From NCBI GenBank assembly GCA_947649285.1, contig CANSRB010000006.1, positions 1 through 47,049 of the forward strand: DNA of 47,049 nucleotides, read 5' to 3'. The position numbers and the translations under genes are program-made. This document shows, piece by piece, positions 32,432 to 42,284 of the stretch. Position 1 is the stretch's first letter; every line of letters begins with the position of its first letter. Under the pieces are notes generated by a model. The model worked only from the letters and a program-made list of their open reading frames with translations. It was not told the DNA's origin and searched no databases. This stretch comes from an uncultured Clostridia bacterium (GTDB lineage: Bacteria; Bacillota; Clostridia; Oscillospirales; Ruminococcaceae).

Positions 32432-34954
32432 ATGAAGAGAAATTGGAAATTTTTGCAAAGCCCGTATTGGAGAGTATTTGGGCTGGGGGTTTTAACGTCC
32501 TTCTGTTTTTTCCTGCCTTTTTTGATTTATGATCAAGGGCTTTTTTTATATTACGGCGATTTTAATGTCCAGCAGATCCCCTTTTACCGGCTGGCGCATG
32601 ATGCCATTCTTTCGGGGGATATCGGCTGGAACTGGAATACGGATCTGGGCGTCAATTTTGTCGGTTCCTATACCTTTTATCTGCTGGGAAGCCCTTTTTT
32701 CTGGCTGACCCTGCTTTTCCCGAGCGGGGCGGTCCCGTACCTGATGGCGCCGCTGCTGATGCTGAAATTCGGGCTGACCGGTGTGACCTCCTATGCGTAT
32801 ATCCGCCGCTTTTCCCGGACGGATACCCTGGCAATGCTCGGTGCGCTGAGTTATGCTTTCTGCGGCTTTAATATCTACAACATTTTTTTCAACCATTTTA
32901 ATGAGGTGGTAGTCTTTTTCCCGCTGCTGCTGCTGGCCATGGAGGAATTCATGGTCAATAACCGGCGGGGCGGTTTTGTGTTGGCCGTGGCGGCCTGCGC
33001 GCTGGTAAATTATTATTTTTTCTTTGGGGAAGTGCTGTTCTGCCTGCTGTACTTCTTTATCCGCTGCCGGACGGGCGGGTTCCGCTTTACCTGGAAGAAG
33101 TTTGGGCTGCTGGCGCTGGAGTCTGTGCTGGGCGTCCTGCTGGCGGCGGTTTTACTGCTCCCCTCATTTTGGGCAGTCATCAGCAACCCCCGGGCTGGGG
33201 AAGTTCTGACCGGTTTTGATCTGCTGCTGTATAACCATGTACAGCGTTATGGGCTGATCCTTTCCAGCCTGTTCTTCCCGCCGGATATTCCGGCAAGGCC
33301 GAATTTCTTCCCGGATTCCAACGCCAAATGGTCTTCGGTGTCTCTCTTCCTGCCGGTATTTTCAGTGACAGGGGCGCTGGCCTTTTTCCGGATGGAGCGT
33401 TCCCACTGGGTGAAAAAGCTGCTGACGGTCTGCCTGGTTATCGCGCTGGTCCCGGGGCTGAACGCGGCGTTTTCCCTGATGAATTACAGCTATTATGCCC
33501 GCTGGTTCTTTATGCCGCTGCTCTTGATGGCGCTGGCCGGCGTGCTCGCGCTGGAGCGGGAGGAAACCGATCGGGAAGCGTTCCGTCCTGCGGTCTGCTG
33601 GACGGCGGCGGGGATTGGGATCTTTGCATTGATCGGCGTCCTGCCGAAAAAAGTGGATGGCAAGCTGGCATTCGGCCAATTGGCGAAATACCCGGAGCGG
33701 CTTTGGATTTATGTAATCCTGGCGCTGATCGGGCTGTGCTGTTTTTTGCTGCTGCTGAACCTCACTGCCCGGCATCCTCGTTTTTTCCGGATCGGGGCGG
33801 CTTGTATCTGCGGCCTGACGGTTATTTACTCCAGCTTTATGATTTATACCGGAAAGTTGGCCGGCGATACCCATCAAATGGTGGCGGAGCAGGCGCTTCA
33901 CGGGGCGGAACGTCTGACTTTGGATACATCGGAATTTTTCCGGATCGATACCTTCGACGAAATGGACAACCTGGGGATGTTCTGGAAAATCCCCACGATC
34001 AATGCGTTCCATTCCGTGGTTCCCTCTTCGATTATGGAGTATTACGATATGATTGGCGGGGAACGGGGGGTGGCCTCCCGGCCCAAGCCTTCCCTAAGCG
34101 GGGTACGGGGCCTGTTGAGTGTACGCTATGCCTTTGTAGAGGAAAACGTCGAAAATCCAGAATCCAAGGTTTCCTCGGGATTTGTTTACCTGAATACGCA
34201 AAACGGGTTCCGGGTGTATGAAAACGCCCACTTTGTCCCGATGGGATTTACCTACGATTACGCTGTATCCGAGGCCTACATGGGCGTGACCGAAACCCAG
34301 GCAGACCCGTCGGATTCCAGTGAGCTGCAAGCGGTTTGCCCGACCAATGTGCGGGATCAGATGCTGTTAAAAGCGGTCTGCCTGAAGGATGAGGATCTGG
34401 AGCGCTTTGCGGAGATCCTGCCCGAGATGACGGACGCCCAGCTTTCCGAGCTGGAATTCAATTCCAACGCTTATTATGCCGACTGTGCGGCTCGGGCAGA
34501 CGATGCGGTGGATTCCTTCGAAGTGACCCGGGAAGGGTTCCGGGCCTCCTCCAGCTTTGAGGAGGATGAGCTGGTCTTTTTCAGCGTGCCCTATGAACAG
34601 GGCTGGAGCGCTTTTGTCAACGGAGCAGAAACTGAGATCGTCCAGGCAAATGGTGGGTTTATGGCGGTTTATGTCCCGGCGGGCAATGGTGAGATCGAAT
34701 TCGTTTACCGCACGCCGGGGCTGACGGCTGGGCTGCTGCTTACCCTGCTGGGAGTCCTTCTGTTTGCCGGGTATTGGTTCTGGAGCCGGACGGATCAGCA
34801 GCGCCACCCAGAAGAACGCTATCAGCGGTATGCCCATCGGGCGGATGTCCGGTTTCTGCCGGTAATTTCCGCGCAGGAGGCGTATCTTGAGCTGCTGTTG
34901 GCCAGAGAGGTGCCGGCTTCTTCCGGAGAAGCCGAAGAAGAGAAGGAAGAGTAG
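32432..34954 (+). CDS. YfhO family membrane protein
   Basis: An 840-residue membrane protein of the YfhO type, thought to be glycosyltransferase-C-like enzymes that modify cell-surface polymers. About twelve hydrophobic segments occupy the first 500 residues, with the conserved loop DFNVQQIPFYRLAHDAILSGD containing acidic residues near 40. A large outer domain follows, ending with VFFSVPYEQGWSAFVNGAETE and a final membrane segment, the family's C-terminal pattern. The ATG at 32432 has GGGAGG six bases upstream; upstream frames are less likely. It is monocistronic. The polymer modified is not known. Confidence 0.88.
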   Translation: MKRNWKFLQSPYWRVFGLGVLTSFCFFLPFLIYDQGLFLYYGDFNVQQIPFYRLAHDAILSGDIGWNWNTDLGVNFVGSYTFYLLGSPFFWLTLLFPSGAVPYLMAPLLMLKFGLTGVTSYAYIRRFSRTDTLAMLGALSYAFCGFNIYNIFFNHFNEVVVFFPLLLLAMEEFMVNNRRGGFVLAVAACALVNYYFFFGEVLFCLLYFFIRCRTGGFRFTWKKFGLLALESVLGVLLAAVLLLPSFWAVISNPRAGEVLTGFDLLLYNHVQRYGLILSSLFFPPDIPARPNFFPDSNAKWSSVSLFLPVFSVTGALAFFRMERSHWVKKLLTVCLVIALVPGLNAAFSLMNYSYYARWFFMPLLLMALAGVLALEREETDREAFRPAVCWTAAGIGIFALIGVLPKKVDGKLAFGQLAKYPERLWIYVILALIGLCCFLLLLNLTARHPRFFRIGAACICGLTVIYSSFMIYTGKLAGDTHQMVAEQALHGAERLTLDTSEFFRIDTFDEMDNLGMFWKIPTINAFHSVVPSSIMEYYDMIGGERGVASRPKPSLSGVRGLLSVRYAFVEENVENPESKVSSGFVYLNTQNGFRVYENAHFVPMGFTYDYAVSEAYMGVTETQADPSDSSELQAVCPTNVRDQMLLKAVCLKDEDLERFAEILPEMTDAQLSELEFNSNAYYADCAARADDAVDSFEVTREGFRASSSFEEDELVFFSVPYEQGWSAFVNGAETEIVQANGGFMAVYVPAGNGEIEFVYRTPGLTAGLLLTLLGVLLFAGYWFWSRTDQQRHPEERYQRYAHRADVRFLPVISAQEAYLELLLAREVPASSGEAEEEKEE

Positions 34955-35510
34955 GTTTCCACGGGTCGTGAGTTCCTGCGAAGCTGTGAGTTTTGCGGGG
35001 CTGCTTGCCCCGCGCCCCCGCCAAAGGGACGCGTCCCTTTGAAATCCCCAAAATTAAAGAGATACCGCCCTGGATTTTTCGTAAAGAAAAATCCCTCCGG
35101 TACGGAATTTTAGTTTTCCCTCCCGCCCGAAGTCAGGCGCGGCGAAGCCGAAATAAAGTTTTTAGTCAAGTTTTTTCCAAAAAACTTGCGGATTCCAAAG
35201 GCAGGACCTTTGGCCGCTCGCCGCAGTGAGCGGAATTCCCACGCCCCCTTCGGGGACAAGATCCCGCACCTGGCAGACGCCTTTCTTTAGATTGCATTCA
35301 AAGAAAGGATCCAAAGAAACACGCCCAGTGCTTTCAGGCAACTACAGTGCAACACTCCGGTACAGCCAGAACCAGACGTTTTTAGGCGCTGGTTTGGGGT
35401 GGTCGTTGTTCTCCTTCTGCTAGCTTGGTGAGTTACCAAGCTAGTGCTCCTAGAGCCTGAAATTTTGCGGGGCTTCCGTTCCGGAAATCCGGATGAAAAA
35501 AGATTGGACA
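34955..35510. other. Hairpin-rich intergenic region
   Basis: No gene is supported. It contains several perfect hairpins: GCGGGGC/GCCCCGC near 34995, AAAGGGACGCGTCCCTTT (35025-35042), GGATTTTT/AAAAATCC near 35072-35094, CCTTTCTTT/AAAGAAAGG near 35280-35308, and CTAGCTTGGT/ACCAAGCTAG (35420-35444). It looks like a cluster of decayed intergenic repeats. Some stretches (CCTTTCTTT hairpin, GGCAGG) echo those at 1-480 and 32200. Confidence 0.5.
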
Positions 35511-35533
35511 GCACTGCGGAAAGGTTGTATAAT
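35504..35533 (+). promoter_or_regulatory. Promoter reaching almost to the start of the small protein gene
   Basis: TTGGAC (35504-35509) and TATAAT (35528-35533) are 18 bases apart. The -10 ends four bases before the ATG at 35537, so the transcript would have almost no leader. Confidence 0.5.
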
Positions 35534-35536
35534 GAT

Positions 35537-35893
35537 ATGAAGAAAAAATCAATCATGGTTGTCCTAGCGGCTGTTTTAGCGGTGGGACTGGGCGTTTCCG
35601 CCCTCCTTTCCGCGGCCCGTTTCGGGGTGGCGAATCCCTTTGCCGTTCTGGCTGGGCTGTATCAGGTGGGCTGTACGGATACGGCTTATGTGGAACTGCG
35701 GCAGTATCCCAAGGTGATGCTCGCCAAGCCCGCCCCCGTCGATTCGCTGGTAGACTATATGGAAAGCCGGGGCTATGCTGAGAATCCGGAGGGCCGTACC
35801 GGCTCCATCTTGGAATTTGAACAGTCCGGCCATAAAATCTATGTGGATTTTTCCGTAAACCGCTATTATTCGCTTTGGCAGTGGAGGGAGTAA
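35537..35893 (+). CDS. Small membrane-anchored or exported protein
   Basis: A 118-residue protein with a KKK start and one hydrophobic segment (about 6-27), which may be a signal peptide or an anchor. The outer part is small, ends RYYSLWQWRE, and matches no family I know. The GGAAAGG upstream is farther from the ATG than usual and the -10 box lies four bases away, so translation may be leaderless. A longer frame without a better start reaches back to 35444. It precedes an aminotransferase gene by 69 bases. Confidence 0.7.
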   Translation: MKKKSIMVVLAAVLAVGLGVSALLSAARFGVANPFAVLAGLYQVGCTDTAYVELRQYPKVMLAKPAPVDSLVDYMESRGYAENPEGRTGSILEFEQSGHKIYVDFSVNRYYSLWQWRE

Positions 35894-35962
35894 TGACCCG
35901 AGCCAGCCCGTACACTGCATGGAACACGCTGGATACAGCGTTCAGATAGGAGAGAGGAATCA

Positions 35963-37150
35963 ATGGATTATCAATTTTCATCCCGGATGGACGGGCTTCA
36001 GGCTTCCGCCATCCGTGAAATTTTAAAATTTACTGCAGATCCTTCTGTGATCTCATTTGCGGCAGGGAACCCGGCTCCGGAGGCCTTCCCGGTGGAGGCT
36101 GTCCGTGAGATTACAGCCGGGATTTTACAGAACAATCCGGTCGGCGCATTGCAGTACAGTATCTCGGAGGGATATACTCCGCTGCGCGACACCCTCAAAG
36201 CGGATTTGAAAACCCGGCTGGGGATTGGCCGGGAATTCGATGATTTAATCATCACTTCAGGCGCTCAGCAGGCCATTGAGCTTTGCTGTAAGGTGCTTTG
36301 CAGTCCGGGGGATACCTTGATCTGCGAAAATCCCAGCTTTGTCGGCAGCCTGAATGCGTTCAAGTCTTATGAAGTGAACTTGGTCGGCGTCGATGTAGAG
36401 GAGGACGGAATCTCCATCGAAAAGCTGGCGTGTGCGCTGGAGGAGCATCCCAATACCAAGCTGCTTTATGTGATCCCCAATTTCCAGAACCCGTCTGGGG
36501 TGACCATGAGCCTGGAAAAACGCCGGGCGGTCTATGAGCTCTGTCTGAAGTACGGTGTGCTGATCCTGGAGGACAACCCCTATGGTGAGCTGCGCTTTTC
36601 GGGCAGCAATGTTCCAACCCTGAAATCCATGGATACCGAAGGGATCGTGCTTTACTGCGGCAGTTTCTCCAAGGTGCTTTCCCCCGGGATGCGGGTGGGC
36701 TATCTCTGCGCGCCCCAGCCGGTGGTTCAAAAGGTGGTGGTTGTCAAACAGGTCAGCGACGTCCACACCAATATCCTTTCCCAAATGATCTGCCATGAAT
36801 TTATGACCAAGCAGGATTTCCCCGCCCATTTGGAGGGACTCCGCCGGATCTACAAGCATAAAAGCGGCCTGATGCTGGAACAGATGCGCCGCCATCTGAA
36901 TCCGAAAATCACCTATGTCGAGCCGGAGGGCGGACTTTTTATCTGGTGTCGCCTGCCGGAAAAGGTCAACCTGATGGACTTTTGCAAGCGGGCCGTGATG
37001 AATAAGGTTGCCGTTGTGCCGGGGACAGCCTTCCTGCCACGGGAGGATCAGCCAACCTCCTGCTTCCGGCTGAATTATTCTACGCCGACCGATGAACAGA
37101 TCGTCCAGGGGATTGAAATCCTTGGGGAACTGACTCACGAGATCCTGTAG
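35963..37150 (+). CDS. PLP-dependent aminotransferase, class I/II (LysN-like)
   Basis: A 395-residue fold-type I aminotransferase without the DNA-binding domain of MocR proteins. The PLP-binding Lys237 lies in [26 protein letters not shown] and [11 protein letters not shown] are family landmarks, the latter with the pyrimidine-ring contacts. Relatives convert 2-aminoadipate, aromatic or branched-chain amino acids; the substrate cannot be told. AGGAGAGAGG lies before the ATG. It is codirectional with trpS, 83 bases upstream, and no promoter or T-box lies between, so the two may be cotranscribed. Confidence 0.9.
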   Translation: MDYQFSSRMDGLQASAIREILKFTADPSVISFAAGNPAPEAFPVEAVREITAGILQNNPVGALQYSISEGYTPLRDTLKADLKTRLGIGREFDDLIITSGAQQAIELCCKVLCSPGDTLICENPSFVGSLNAFKSYEVNLVGVDVEEDGISIEKLACALEEHPNTKLLYVIPNFQNPSGVTMSLEKRRAVYELCLKYGVLILEDNPYGELRFSGSNVPTLKSMDTEGIVLYCGSFSKVLSPGMRVGYLCAPQPVVQKVVVVKQVSDVHTNILSQMICHEFMTKQDFPAHLEGLRRIYKHKSGLMLEQMRRHLNPKITYVEPEGGLFIWCRLPEKVNLMDFCKRAVMNKVAVVPGTAFLPREDQPTSCFRLNYSTPTDEQIVQGIEILGELTHEIL

Positions 37151-37233
37151 AGGAGCCTTGCGATTTTGAAACAGCCGCAAGGCTTAGGAAAGATAGGCCT
37201 CCCGGCATAGCCAGAAGAAAGGAAAGAAGAATC

Positions 37234-38235
37234 ATGCAGGAACCAACCACGAAAAAACCGATTATATTCAGCGGGATCCAGCCCTCGGGCAAGCCGACGC
37301 TGGGCAATTATATTGGGGCCGCCCGCCAGTGGGTGCAGATGCAGGAGGACTACGACTGTGTTTATTGTATCGTAGACGCGCATTCCATCACTGTCCGGCA
37401 GGATCCGGCCCAGCTTCGGAAGCAGACGCTGGAGGCCTACGCGCTGATGATGGCCTGCGGGATCGACCCGGAAAAAAGCATTTATTTTGTGCAGAGCCAT
37501 ATTCCGCACCATGCCCAGCTCAGTTGGGTGCTTTCCTGCTATACCCAGTTCGGCGAGCTTTCCCGGATGACCCAGTTTAAGGATAAAAGCGCCCGCCATC
37601 CGGAGAATATCAACGCTGGATTGTTTACCTATCCGGTACTGATGGCGGCGGATATCCTGCTGTATCAGACCAATCTGGTGCCGGTCGGGAACGATCAAAA
37701 ACAGCACGTAGAGCTGGCTCGGGATATCGCTTCCCGCTTCAACGGGCTGTACGGGAATGTTTTTGCCATCCCGGAGCCCTATATCCCGAAGGTTGGGGCG
37801 CGGATTATGTCGCTTCAGGATCCTTCCAAGAAGATGTCCAAATCGGATGAAAATCCGAACGCTTGCGTCTACCTGCTGGACGAACCCGGTGTAATTGTGA
37901 AGAAATTCAAGCGCGCCGTTACGGACAGCGAAATGGAAGTGCGGTATGCGGAGGGCAAAGAGGGGATCAACAACCTGATTTCGATTTATTCAGCGGTAAC
38001 CGGGAAGGATTACTCGGCGATTGAAGCAGAGTTTGCCGGGCAGGGTTACGGCTTTTTCAAAGAACAGGTCGGGAACGCGGTGGTGGAATGCCTGCGCCCG
38101 GTACAGGAGGAATTTGCCCGCTTGATGGCGGATAAGGCTTACCTGGAGAAATGCCAGCGCGAGGGGGCGGAACGGGCCGCCCGGCTGGCGGACCGCACCC
38201 TGCGTAAGGTTTACCGTAAAGTCGGTTTTTGCTGA
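37234..38235 (+). CDS. Tryptophanyl-tRNA synthetase
   Basis: A 333-residue class Ic synthetase that charges tRNA-Trp. The ATP-binding HIGH equivalent is [10 protein letters not shown] (17-26) and KMSKS (200-204) is intact; the GDKDKSA-like [15 protein letters not shown] loop is also present. Length is normal. AGAAAGGAAAG lies before the ATG. No T-box leader is seen in the short upstream gap, only a GAGCCTTGCG/CGCAAGGCT hairpin without a T-run. ychF follows after a cloverleaf-like element. Confidence 0.96.
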   Translation: MQEPTTKKPIIFSGIQPSGKPTLGNYIGAARQWVQMQEDYDCVYCIVDAHSITVRQDPAQLRKQTLEAYALMMACGIDPEKSIYFVQSHIPHHAQLSWVLSCYTQFGELSRMTQFKDKSARHPENINAGLFTYPVLMAADILLYQTNLVPVGNDQKQHVELARDIASRFNGLYGNVFAIPEPYIPKVGARIMSLQDPSKKMSKSDENPNACVYLLDEPGVIVKKFKRAVTDSEMEVRYAEGKEGINNLISIYSAVTGKDYSAIEAEFAGQGYGFFKEQVGNAVVECLRPVQEEFARLMADKAYLEKCQREGAERAARLADRTLRKVYRKVGFC

Positions 38236-38283
38236 GGGCCGGCCCTCGTGGAGAGGGCTTTCTATGGAACTTGCCAATGAAAT

Positions 38284-38461
38284 ATAGTCAAATAACCTGA
38301 AAAATAGCATTGCTATTTTTCAGGCGGGCAAAGCCCGCCTGCGTGTGAAACACGCTGTATTTGACTATGAAATCCAAACCAAGGCCGCTTTCAGCGGCCT
38401 GCTGCGGCCATAAGCCGCAGCACTTGAAAAGAATCAAAGATTCTTTTCAAGTTGTTTGATT
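38284..38461. repeat. Family C: two tandem cloverleaf-like palindromes
   Basis: First unit: outer stem ATAGTCAAATA/TATTTGACTAT (38284-38294, 38358-38368, 11 perfect pairs) encloses three hairpins: 13 bp (CCTGAAAAATAGC and its complement), GGCGGGC/GCCCGCC and GCGTG/CACGC. Second unit: outer AATCcAAAC/GTTTGATT (38371-38461) encloses AGGCCGCT/AGCGGCCT, GCTGCGGC/GCCGCAGC and a 14-bp stem. No coding capacity. It lies just before the ychF ribosome binding site. Confidence 0.75.
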
Positions 38462-38490
38462 ATAAAAACAGGACGGAGAGGAACGAGAAA

Positions 38491-39585
38491 ATGAAATTAG
38501 GAATGGTCGGCTTGCCGAACGTGGGTAAAAGCACGCTGTTTAATGCGATTACGAACGCCGGTGCGGAGAGTGCCAACTATCCGTTTTGTACGATTGAACC
38601 GAATGTAGGGGTCGTCAGCGTGCCGGATGAACGTCTGGACAAGCTGGCTGAAATGTACCATCCGCAGAAGTTTACCCCCGCGGTGCTGGAGTTTGTGGAT
38701 ATTGCCGGATTGGTCCGGGGCGCTTCCAAAGGGGAGGGGTTGGGGAATAAATTCCTGGCGGATATCCGCGAGGTGGACGCGATCGTCCATGTGGTCCGCT
38801 GCTTCGAGGACGACAATATCATCCATGTGGACGGGAGCGTGGATCCCCGCCGGGATGTGGAAACCATCAATCTGGAATTGATTTTTTCCGACCTGGAGAT
38901 CCTGGAACGCCGGATCGACAAAACCACTAAGCTGGTGCGGGGGGATAAAAAGTACCAGCCGGAGCTGGATCTCCAGCTGTCTATCAAGGAATGCCTGGAG
39001 GCGGGGAAATCAGTCCGTTCCATGGAATTTTCAGAAGAGGAAAAAGCGTTGGTGAAAAATTATGCGCTGCTTTCCTACAAGCCGGTAATCTATGTCGCGA
39101 ATATGAGCGAGGACGATTTCATCAACCGGATTGATACCAATCCTTATTATCAGGAGGTCTGCGGGATCGCCGCTGAGGAACACGCCGGGGTGCTGCCCAT
39201 CTGCGCGAAAATTGAGGAGGAAATCTCCGATATGTCTCCAGATGACAAACGGATGTTTCTGGAAGAGATGCACCTGGACGAGTCCGGGCTGGATCGGATC
39301 ATCAAGGAGGGGTATTCCCTGCTGGGGCTGATTTCCTACCTGACCGCCGGGGAACCGGAGGTGCGCGCCTGGACCATCACAAAAGGCACCAAAGCGCCGC
39401 AGGCTGCCGGAAAGATCCACACGGATTTTGAACGCGGGTTCATCCGGGCCGAGGTTGTGAGCTTTCAGGATCTGATGGACTGCGGCACCATGGCGGCGGC
39501 TAAAGAGAAGGGCCTGGTTCGTCTGGAAGGTAAGGAATATATCATGCAGGACGGCGACATCGTGCTGTTCCGATTTAACGTCTGA
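38491..39585 (+). CDS. YchF/OLA1 family P-loop ATPase
   Basis: A 364-residue universally conserved Obg-related protein that binds ribosomes and hydrolyses ATP rather than GTP. The P-loop is GLPNVGKST (7-15), [20 protein letters not shown] is switch II, and the usual NKxD is replaced by NMSE, the change linked to ATP use. The C-terminal TGS domain ends [20 protein letters not shown] lies about ten bases before the ATG. A terminator follows. Confidence 0.95.
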   Translation: MKLGMVGLPNVGKSTLFNAITNAGAESANYPFCTIEPNVGVVSVPDERLDKLAEMYHPQKFTPAVLEFVDIAGLVRGASKGEGLGNKFLADIREVDAIVHVVRCFEDDNIIHVDGSVDPRRDVETINLELIFSDLEILERRIDKTTKLVRGDKKYQPELDLQLSIKECLEAGKSVRSMEFSEEEKALVKNYALLSYKPVIYVANMSEDDFINRIDTNPYYQEVCGIAAEEHAGVLPICAKIEEEISDMSPDDKRMFLEEMHLDESGLDRIIKEGYSLLGLISYLTAGEPEVRAWTITKGTKAPQAAGKIHTDFERGFIRAEVVSFQDLMDCGTMAAAKEKGLVRLEGKEYIMQDGDIVLFRFNV

Positions 39586-39620
39586 TACAATTTCCTGTCG
39601 GGAAAATGTTGTAAACGCTG

Positions 39621-39653
39621 GGAGTTGCCGCTTATGGATGGCAGCTCCTTTTG
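39621..39653 (+). terminator. Terminator of ychF
   Basis: GGAGTTGCC pairs (one G-T) with GGCAGCTCC (39640-39648) and is followed by TTTTGCTGTTT. Confidence 0.65.
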
Positions 39654-39748
39654 CTGTTTACCCCCTGCCTTACCCCTGGGAACCCCCATATGGCAAGCAG
39701 CGGGGAAGCTTGATCCTTTTATAAAATACGCGGCACTTTCCTTTATTC

Positions 39749-39777
39749 TTGCCATCGTAAAGCAGCAATGCTATAAT
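39749..39777 (+). promoter_or_regulatory. Promoter of the AgrC/AgrA-like operon
   Basis: TTGCCA (39749-39754) and consensus TATAAT (39772-39777) are 17 bases apart, 45 bases before the kinase start. Confidence 0.75.
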
Positions 39778-39821
39778 AACTACGCTGAAACGAAACAACA
39801 TGGAAAGAGATTTGTTCTATT

Positions 39822-41135
39822 ATGCCTTCATTAAGCGATTTTTTAGTTGGATTTTTGGATACCCTGGCCGGGCATTTGGCGTTAGCGGTCTATCTCCTGG
39901 CGGTAACAGGGGAGCGCGCGGTGTGGAGGCGGCTGAAAAAACTGCCGCTCCTGTTTTTGTCCCCTCTCATTTCGATCCTGCTTTCTGTTGGGATGTATGC
40001 AATCCCAGTATTGGCAGCGTTCCAATACTACATCAACTCTTTCAGTATTCTTGTCATGTGTGCCTTATGGGTACAGTGGACATGGAAATGGGGATTCTGG
40101 CAGTCCTTTGCCGCCACCTGTATGGCGGCGATATTCCAAGTAGCGGACACAACCCTGTCCGCGATGGTTCCAATCCCCGCCGCCGCAGCCATTGTGCTGC
40201 ATCTGGGCATCAGCGTGGTTACTTCCCTGCTGCTTTACAAGCTGCGGTTTGGGATATGGTTTTGCCTGCTGCTGGATAATAGATCCGCACCGTGGCGGAC
40301 AGCCCTCCTTTTATTTTCCTTGGAAGCGATTATGGAGATGCTTCTCCGGCTGGCATTTGGCGTTCAGCCTTATTTCCTGATGTTCTACTACCTGCTGGTG
40401 GTGGCGATGGTTGTCCTGATGGCTGTGCTGATTGTTTCCCTGGCCCAACAGATCGACACTGCCCGGAAAATGCAGGCCCAGCAGGACGTTATCGTCCAGC
40501 AGCGGCTCTATGAACAGGATCTGGAAATGATCCGCCGTGAAGTGCGCACATTCCGCCACGATTATAAAAATCTGCTGGCAGGTCTGTCCCAGCAGGCGGG
40601 CGAAGGGGAGTTGGAGGGACTGCGGCGTACCCTGTCCGAACTAGACGCCGGGTTTGACCTGCGGCTTGGAAGGAAAATCCAGGAATCCACCCAAATCGGG
40701 AATTTGCAGATTGCGGAAGTCCGGAGCCTTCTGTTAAGCAAGCTGACCGCCATGCGGGAGAAGGGGGTGGAGTGCCGTCTGGAAGTGCTTTATCCCGTCG
40801 CGGCCGTGGAGATGGATGTGTGGGATTTTGTCCGCTGTCTGGGAATTTTAATCGACAACGCGGTAGAAGCTGCACTGGATACGGAACAGCCCTGGGCAGA
40901 GATCCTGCTGCTGGCTCAGGACCGGCGGGTATTCCTTCGGGTATCCAACCCCTATACGAATCAGATTGAAGCAGGAAGTATGTGGAATGACGGCTGGTCC
41001 ACCAAGGGCGCGGGCCGGGGTCTGGGCCTGCCCAGTTATCAGCGTATTTTGGAGGGCTATCCCAATGCTTCCTCCTGCACCAGCTGGGAAAACGGTGTAT
41101 TTGTACAGGGGCTGACCGTGGAGGACAGACGATGA
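39822..41135 (+). CDS. AgrC-like sensor histidine kinase (GHKL)
   Basis: A 437-residue membrane sensor. About six hydrophobic segments occupy residues 1-205, then a short coiled region leads to the phosphorylated His246 in FRHDYKNLL and a GHKL ATPase domain with LIDNAVEAAL (N box) and KGAGRGLGLPS (G box). This is the plan of AgrC/ComD peptide-pheromone receptors. The ATG is preceded only by a distant GGAAAGAGA. It overlaps the regulator gene by four bases (ATGA). No agrB or agrD lies beside it, so the signal is unknown. Confidence 0.9.
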   Translation: MPSLSDFLVGFLDTLAGHLALAVYLLAVTGERAVWRRLKKLPLLFLSPLISILLSVGMYAIPVLAAFQYYINSFSILVMCALWVQWTWKWGFWQSFAATCMAAIFQVADTTLSAMVPIPAAAAIVLHLGISVVTSLLLYKLRFGIWFCLLLDNRSAPWRTALLLFSLEAIMEMLLRLAFGVQPYFLMFYYLLVVAMVVLMAVLIVSLAQQIDTARKMQAQQDVIVQQRLYEQDLEMIRREVRTFRHDYKNLLAGLSQQAGEGELEGLRRTLSELDAGFDLRLGRKIQESTQIGNLQIAEVRSLLLSKLTAMREKGVECRLEVLYPVAAVEMDVWDFVRCLGILIDNAVEAALDTEQPWAEILLLAQDRRVFLRVSNPYTNQIEAGSMWNDGWSTKGAGRGLGLPSYQRILEGYPNASSCTSWENGVFVQGLTVEDRR

Positions 41136-41869
41136 TTGGAATTTATCTTTGCGATGACGAAGACACCGTCCGCCACCAAATCCAGACGGCTTTGGAATGG
41201 AAGATCTTTGTTGAAAATTATGATATGAAGGTGGTGTGCAGCGCCGCCAATGCGCAGGAATTGCTGGCCGCAGCGGAAAACGAAAAACGCGGGATCTACT
41301 TCCTGGATGTGGAGCTGAAGGATAAGGAATGGGACGGCTTCCGGCTGGGACAGGAATTGCGGCGGCGCGACCCTCATGGCACGCTGGTTTATATCACCAG
41401 CTATGGCGACCTGGCTTGGCGTACCTTCCAATACCATCTGGAGGCGTTTGACTATATCATCAAGGAGCCGGAACAGATTGGGCCGTCTGTATCGCAGTGC
41501 CTGGGTGAGATCCATAGTCGTCTGCTGGCGGAACGACAGGACCCGGCGGAGGTGCTCACTTTACGGGCAGATGAAACCGTGCGTCACATCCCTTTGCGCG
41601 ATATCCTCTTTTTTGAAACGGCCGCCACTCCCCACCATGTCCTGCTCCATACATCCAGCAGCCGAATGGACTTTTTAGGAAGCTTGAATGAACTGGAACG
41701 GAAGCTGGGGGATCGCTTTATCCGTATACACCGGGCCTATCTGGTGGCGGCGGACAAAATTGAAACGATCGATTTGAAACACAACAGGCTGTGGGCCGGC
41801 GGCCATGAGTGCCTGCTTTCCCGGGCTGGGAAGGCGGAGCTGCGCAAAAAGACGGGAGGGGACCTGTGA
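41132..41869 (+). CDS. AgrA-like LytTR response regulator
   Basis: A 245-residue regulator. The receiver domain has LCDDED at the N terminus and the phosphorylated Asp59 in YFLDVEL. From about 145 on a LytTR DNA-binding domain follows, with HIPLRDILFFETAATPHHVLLHT and RFIRIHRAYLVAADKIETID as landmarks. It partners the AgrC-like kinase encoded just upstream. A direct repeat with LytTR-type spacing lies 17 bases downstream, before a small DUF6440 gene. Confidence 0.92.
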   Translation: MIGIYLCDDEDTVRHQIQTALEWKIFVENYDMKVVCSAANAQELLAAAENEKRGIYFLDVELKDKEWDGFRLGQELRRRDPHGTLVYITSYGDLAWRTFQYHLEAFDYIIKEPEQIGPSVSQCLGEIHSRLLAERQDPAEVLTLRADETVRHIPLRDILFFETAATPHHVLLHTSSSRMDFLGSLNELERKLGDRFIRIHRAYLVAADKIETIDLKHNRLWAGGHECLLSRAGKAELRKKTGGDL

Positions 41870-41885
41870 GGTTCCCTCCCACTCC

Positions 41886-41917
41886 ATTTAGGAAATTTTG
41901 CTGTTCATTCAGGAAAT
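41886..41917 (+). promoter_or_regulatory. Candidate LytTR regulator site, ATTyAGGAAAT direct repeat
   Basis: ATTTAGGAAAT (41886-41896) and ATTCAGGAAAT (41907-41917) are spaced 21 bases start to start, the arrangement bound by LytTR dimers. It lies upstream of an extended -10-like TGGTAGGAT (41942-41950) and of the DUF6440 gene, so the adjacent regulator is the natural candidate. Confidence 0.6.
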
Positions 41918-41985
41918 CTGAACCACAAGACCGGGTTTATGTGGTAGGATTGCACTGTCAAATGACGGGAAAGAAGGTGATCCTT

Positions 41986-42165
41986 ATGGCAAAAGACCGT
42001 TTTGTGGAGGTTTACTCTCAGGGCGTTGTTAATGTGGCAAAAATTATCGTTGATACGGAAACCGGTGTGAATTACCTGCTGGGCTCCCACGGGAAACAAA
42101 CGGGAACCGGGCTGACCGTTTTGGTCGATCCGGACGGCAAGCCTGTCGTCACCCCTGTCAAGTAG
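41986..42165 (+). CDS. DUF6440-like small protein
   Basis: A 59-residue soluble protein with the pattern of DUF6440: RFVEVYSQ, VDTETGVNYLL, GLTVLVDPDGKPVV. The family's function is unknown. The ATG at 41986 follows GAAGGTGA by five bases; another ATG eight codons upstream has no site. It has its own promoter region with a LytTR-type direct repeat, and a terminator downstream, so it is a probable target of the adjacent two-component system. Confidence 0.8.
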   Translation: MAKDRFVEVYSQGVVNVAKIIVDTETGVNYLLGSHGKQTGTGLTVLVDPDGKPVVTPVK

Positions 42166-42284
42166 GAAAAAGAATAGGGAATGTCCTTTCGTGCATTTTA
42201 TGAGGGGAGCACTCCCCCGAGCGGCCGGGACGTTCCTCTGGCCCCGACCGAAGCGGCATGAGCCCCTATACATCGCAACTTACC

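Noticed and set aside
36257..37180. 307-codon minus-strand frame
   Set aside because: Antisense shadow of the aminotransferase gene.
37151..37233. Possible T-box leader before trpS
   Set aside because: The gap is only 83 bases, has no AGGGTGGnACCGCG-type T-box sequence, and its hairpin lacks a T-run.
41870..41985. Possible agrD-like peptide gene beside the AgrC/AgrA pair
   Set aside because: No short frame with a ribosome binding site and a Cys-containing precursor is seen here or upstream of the kinase.
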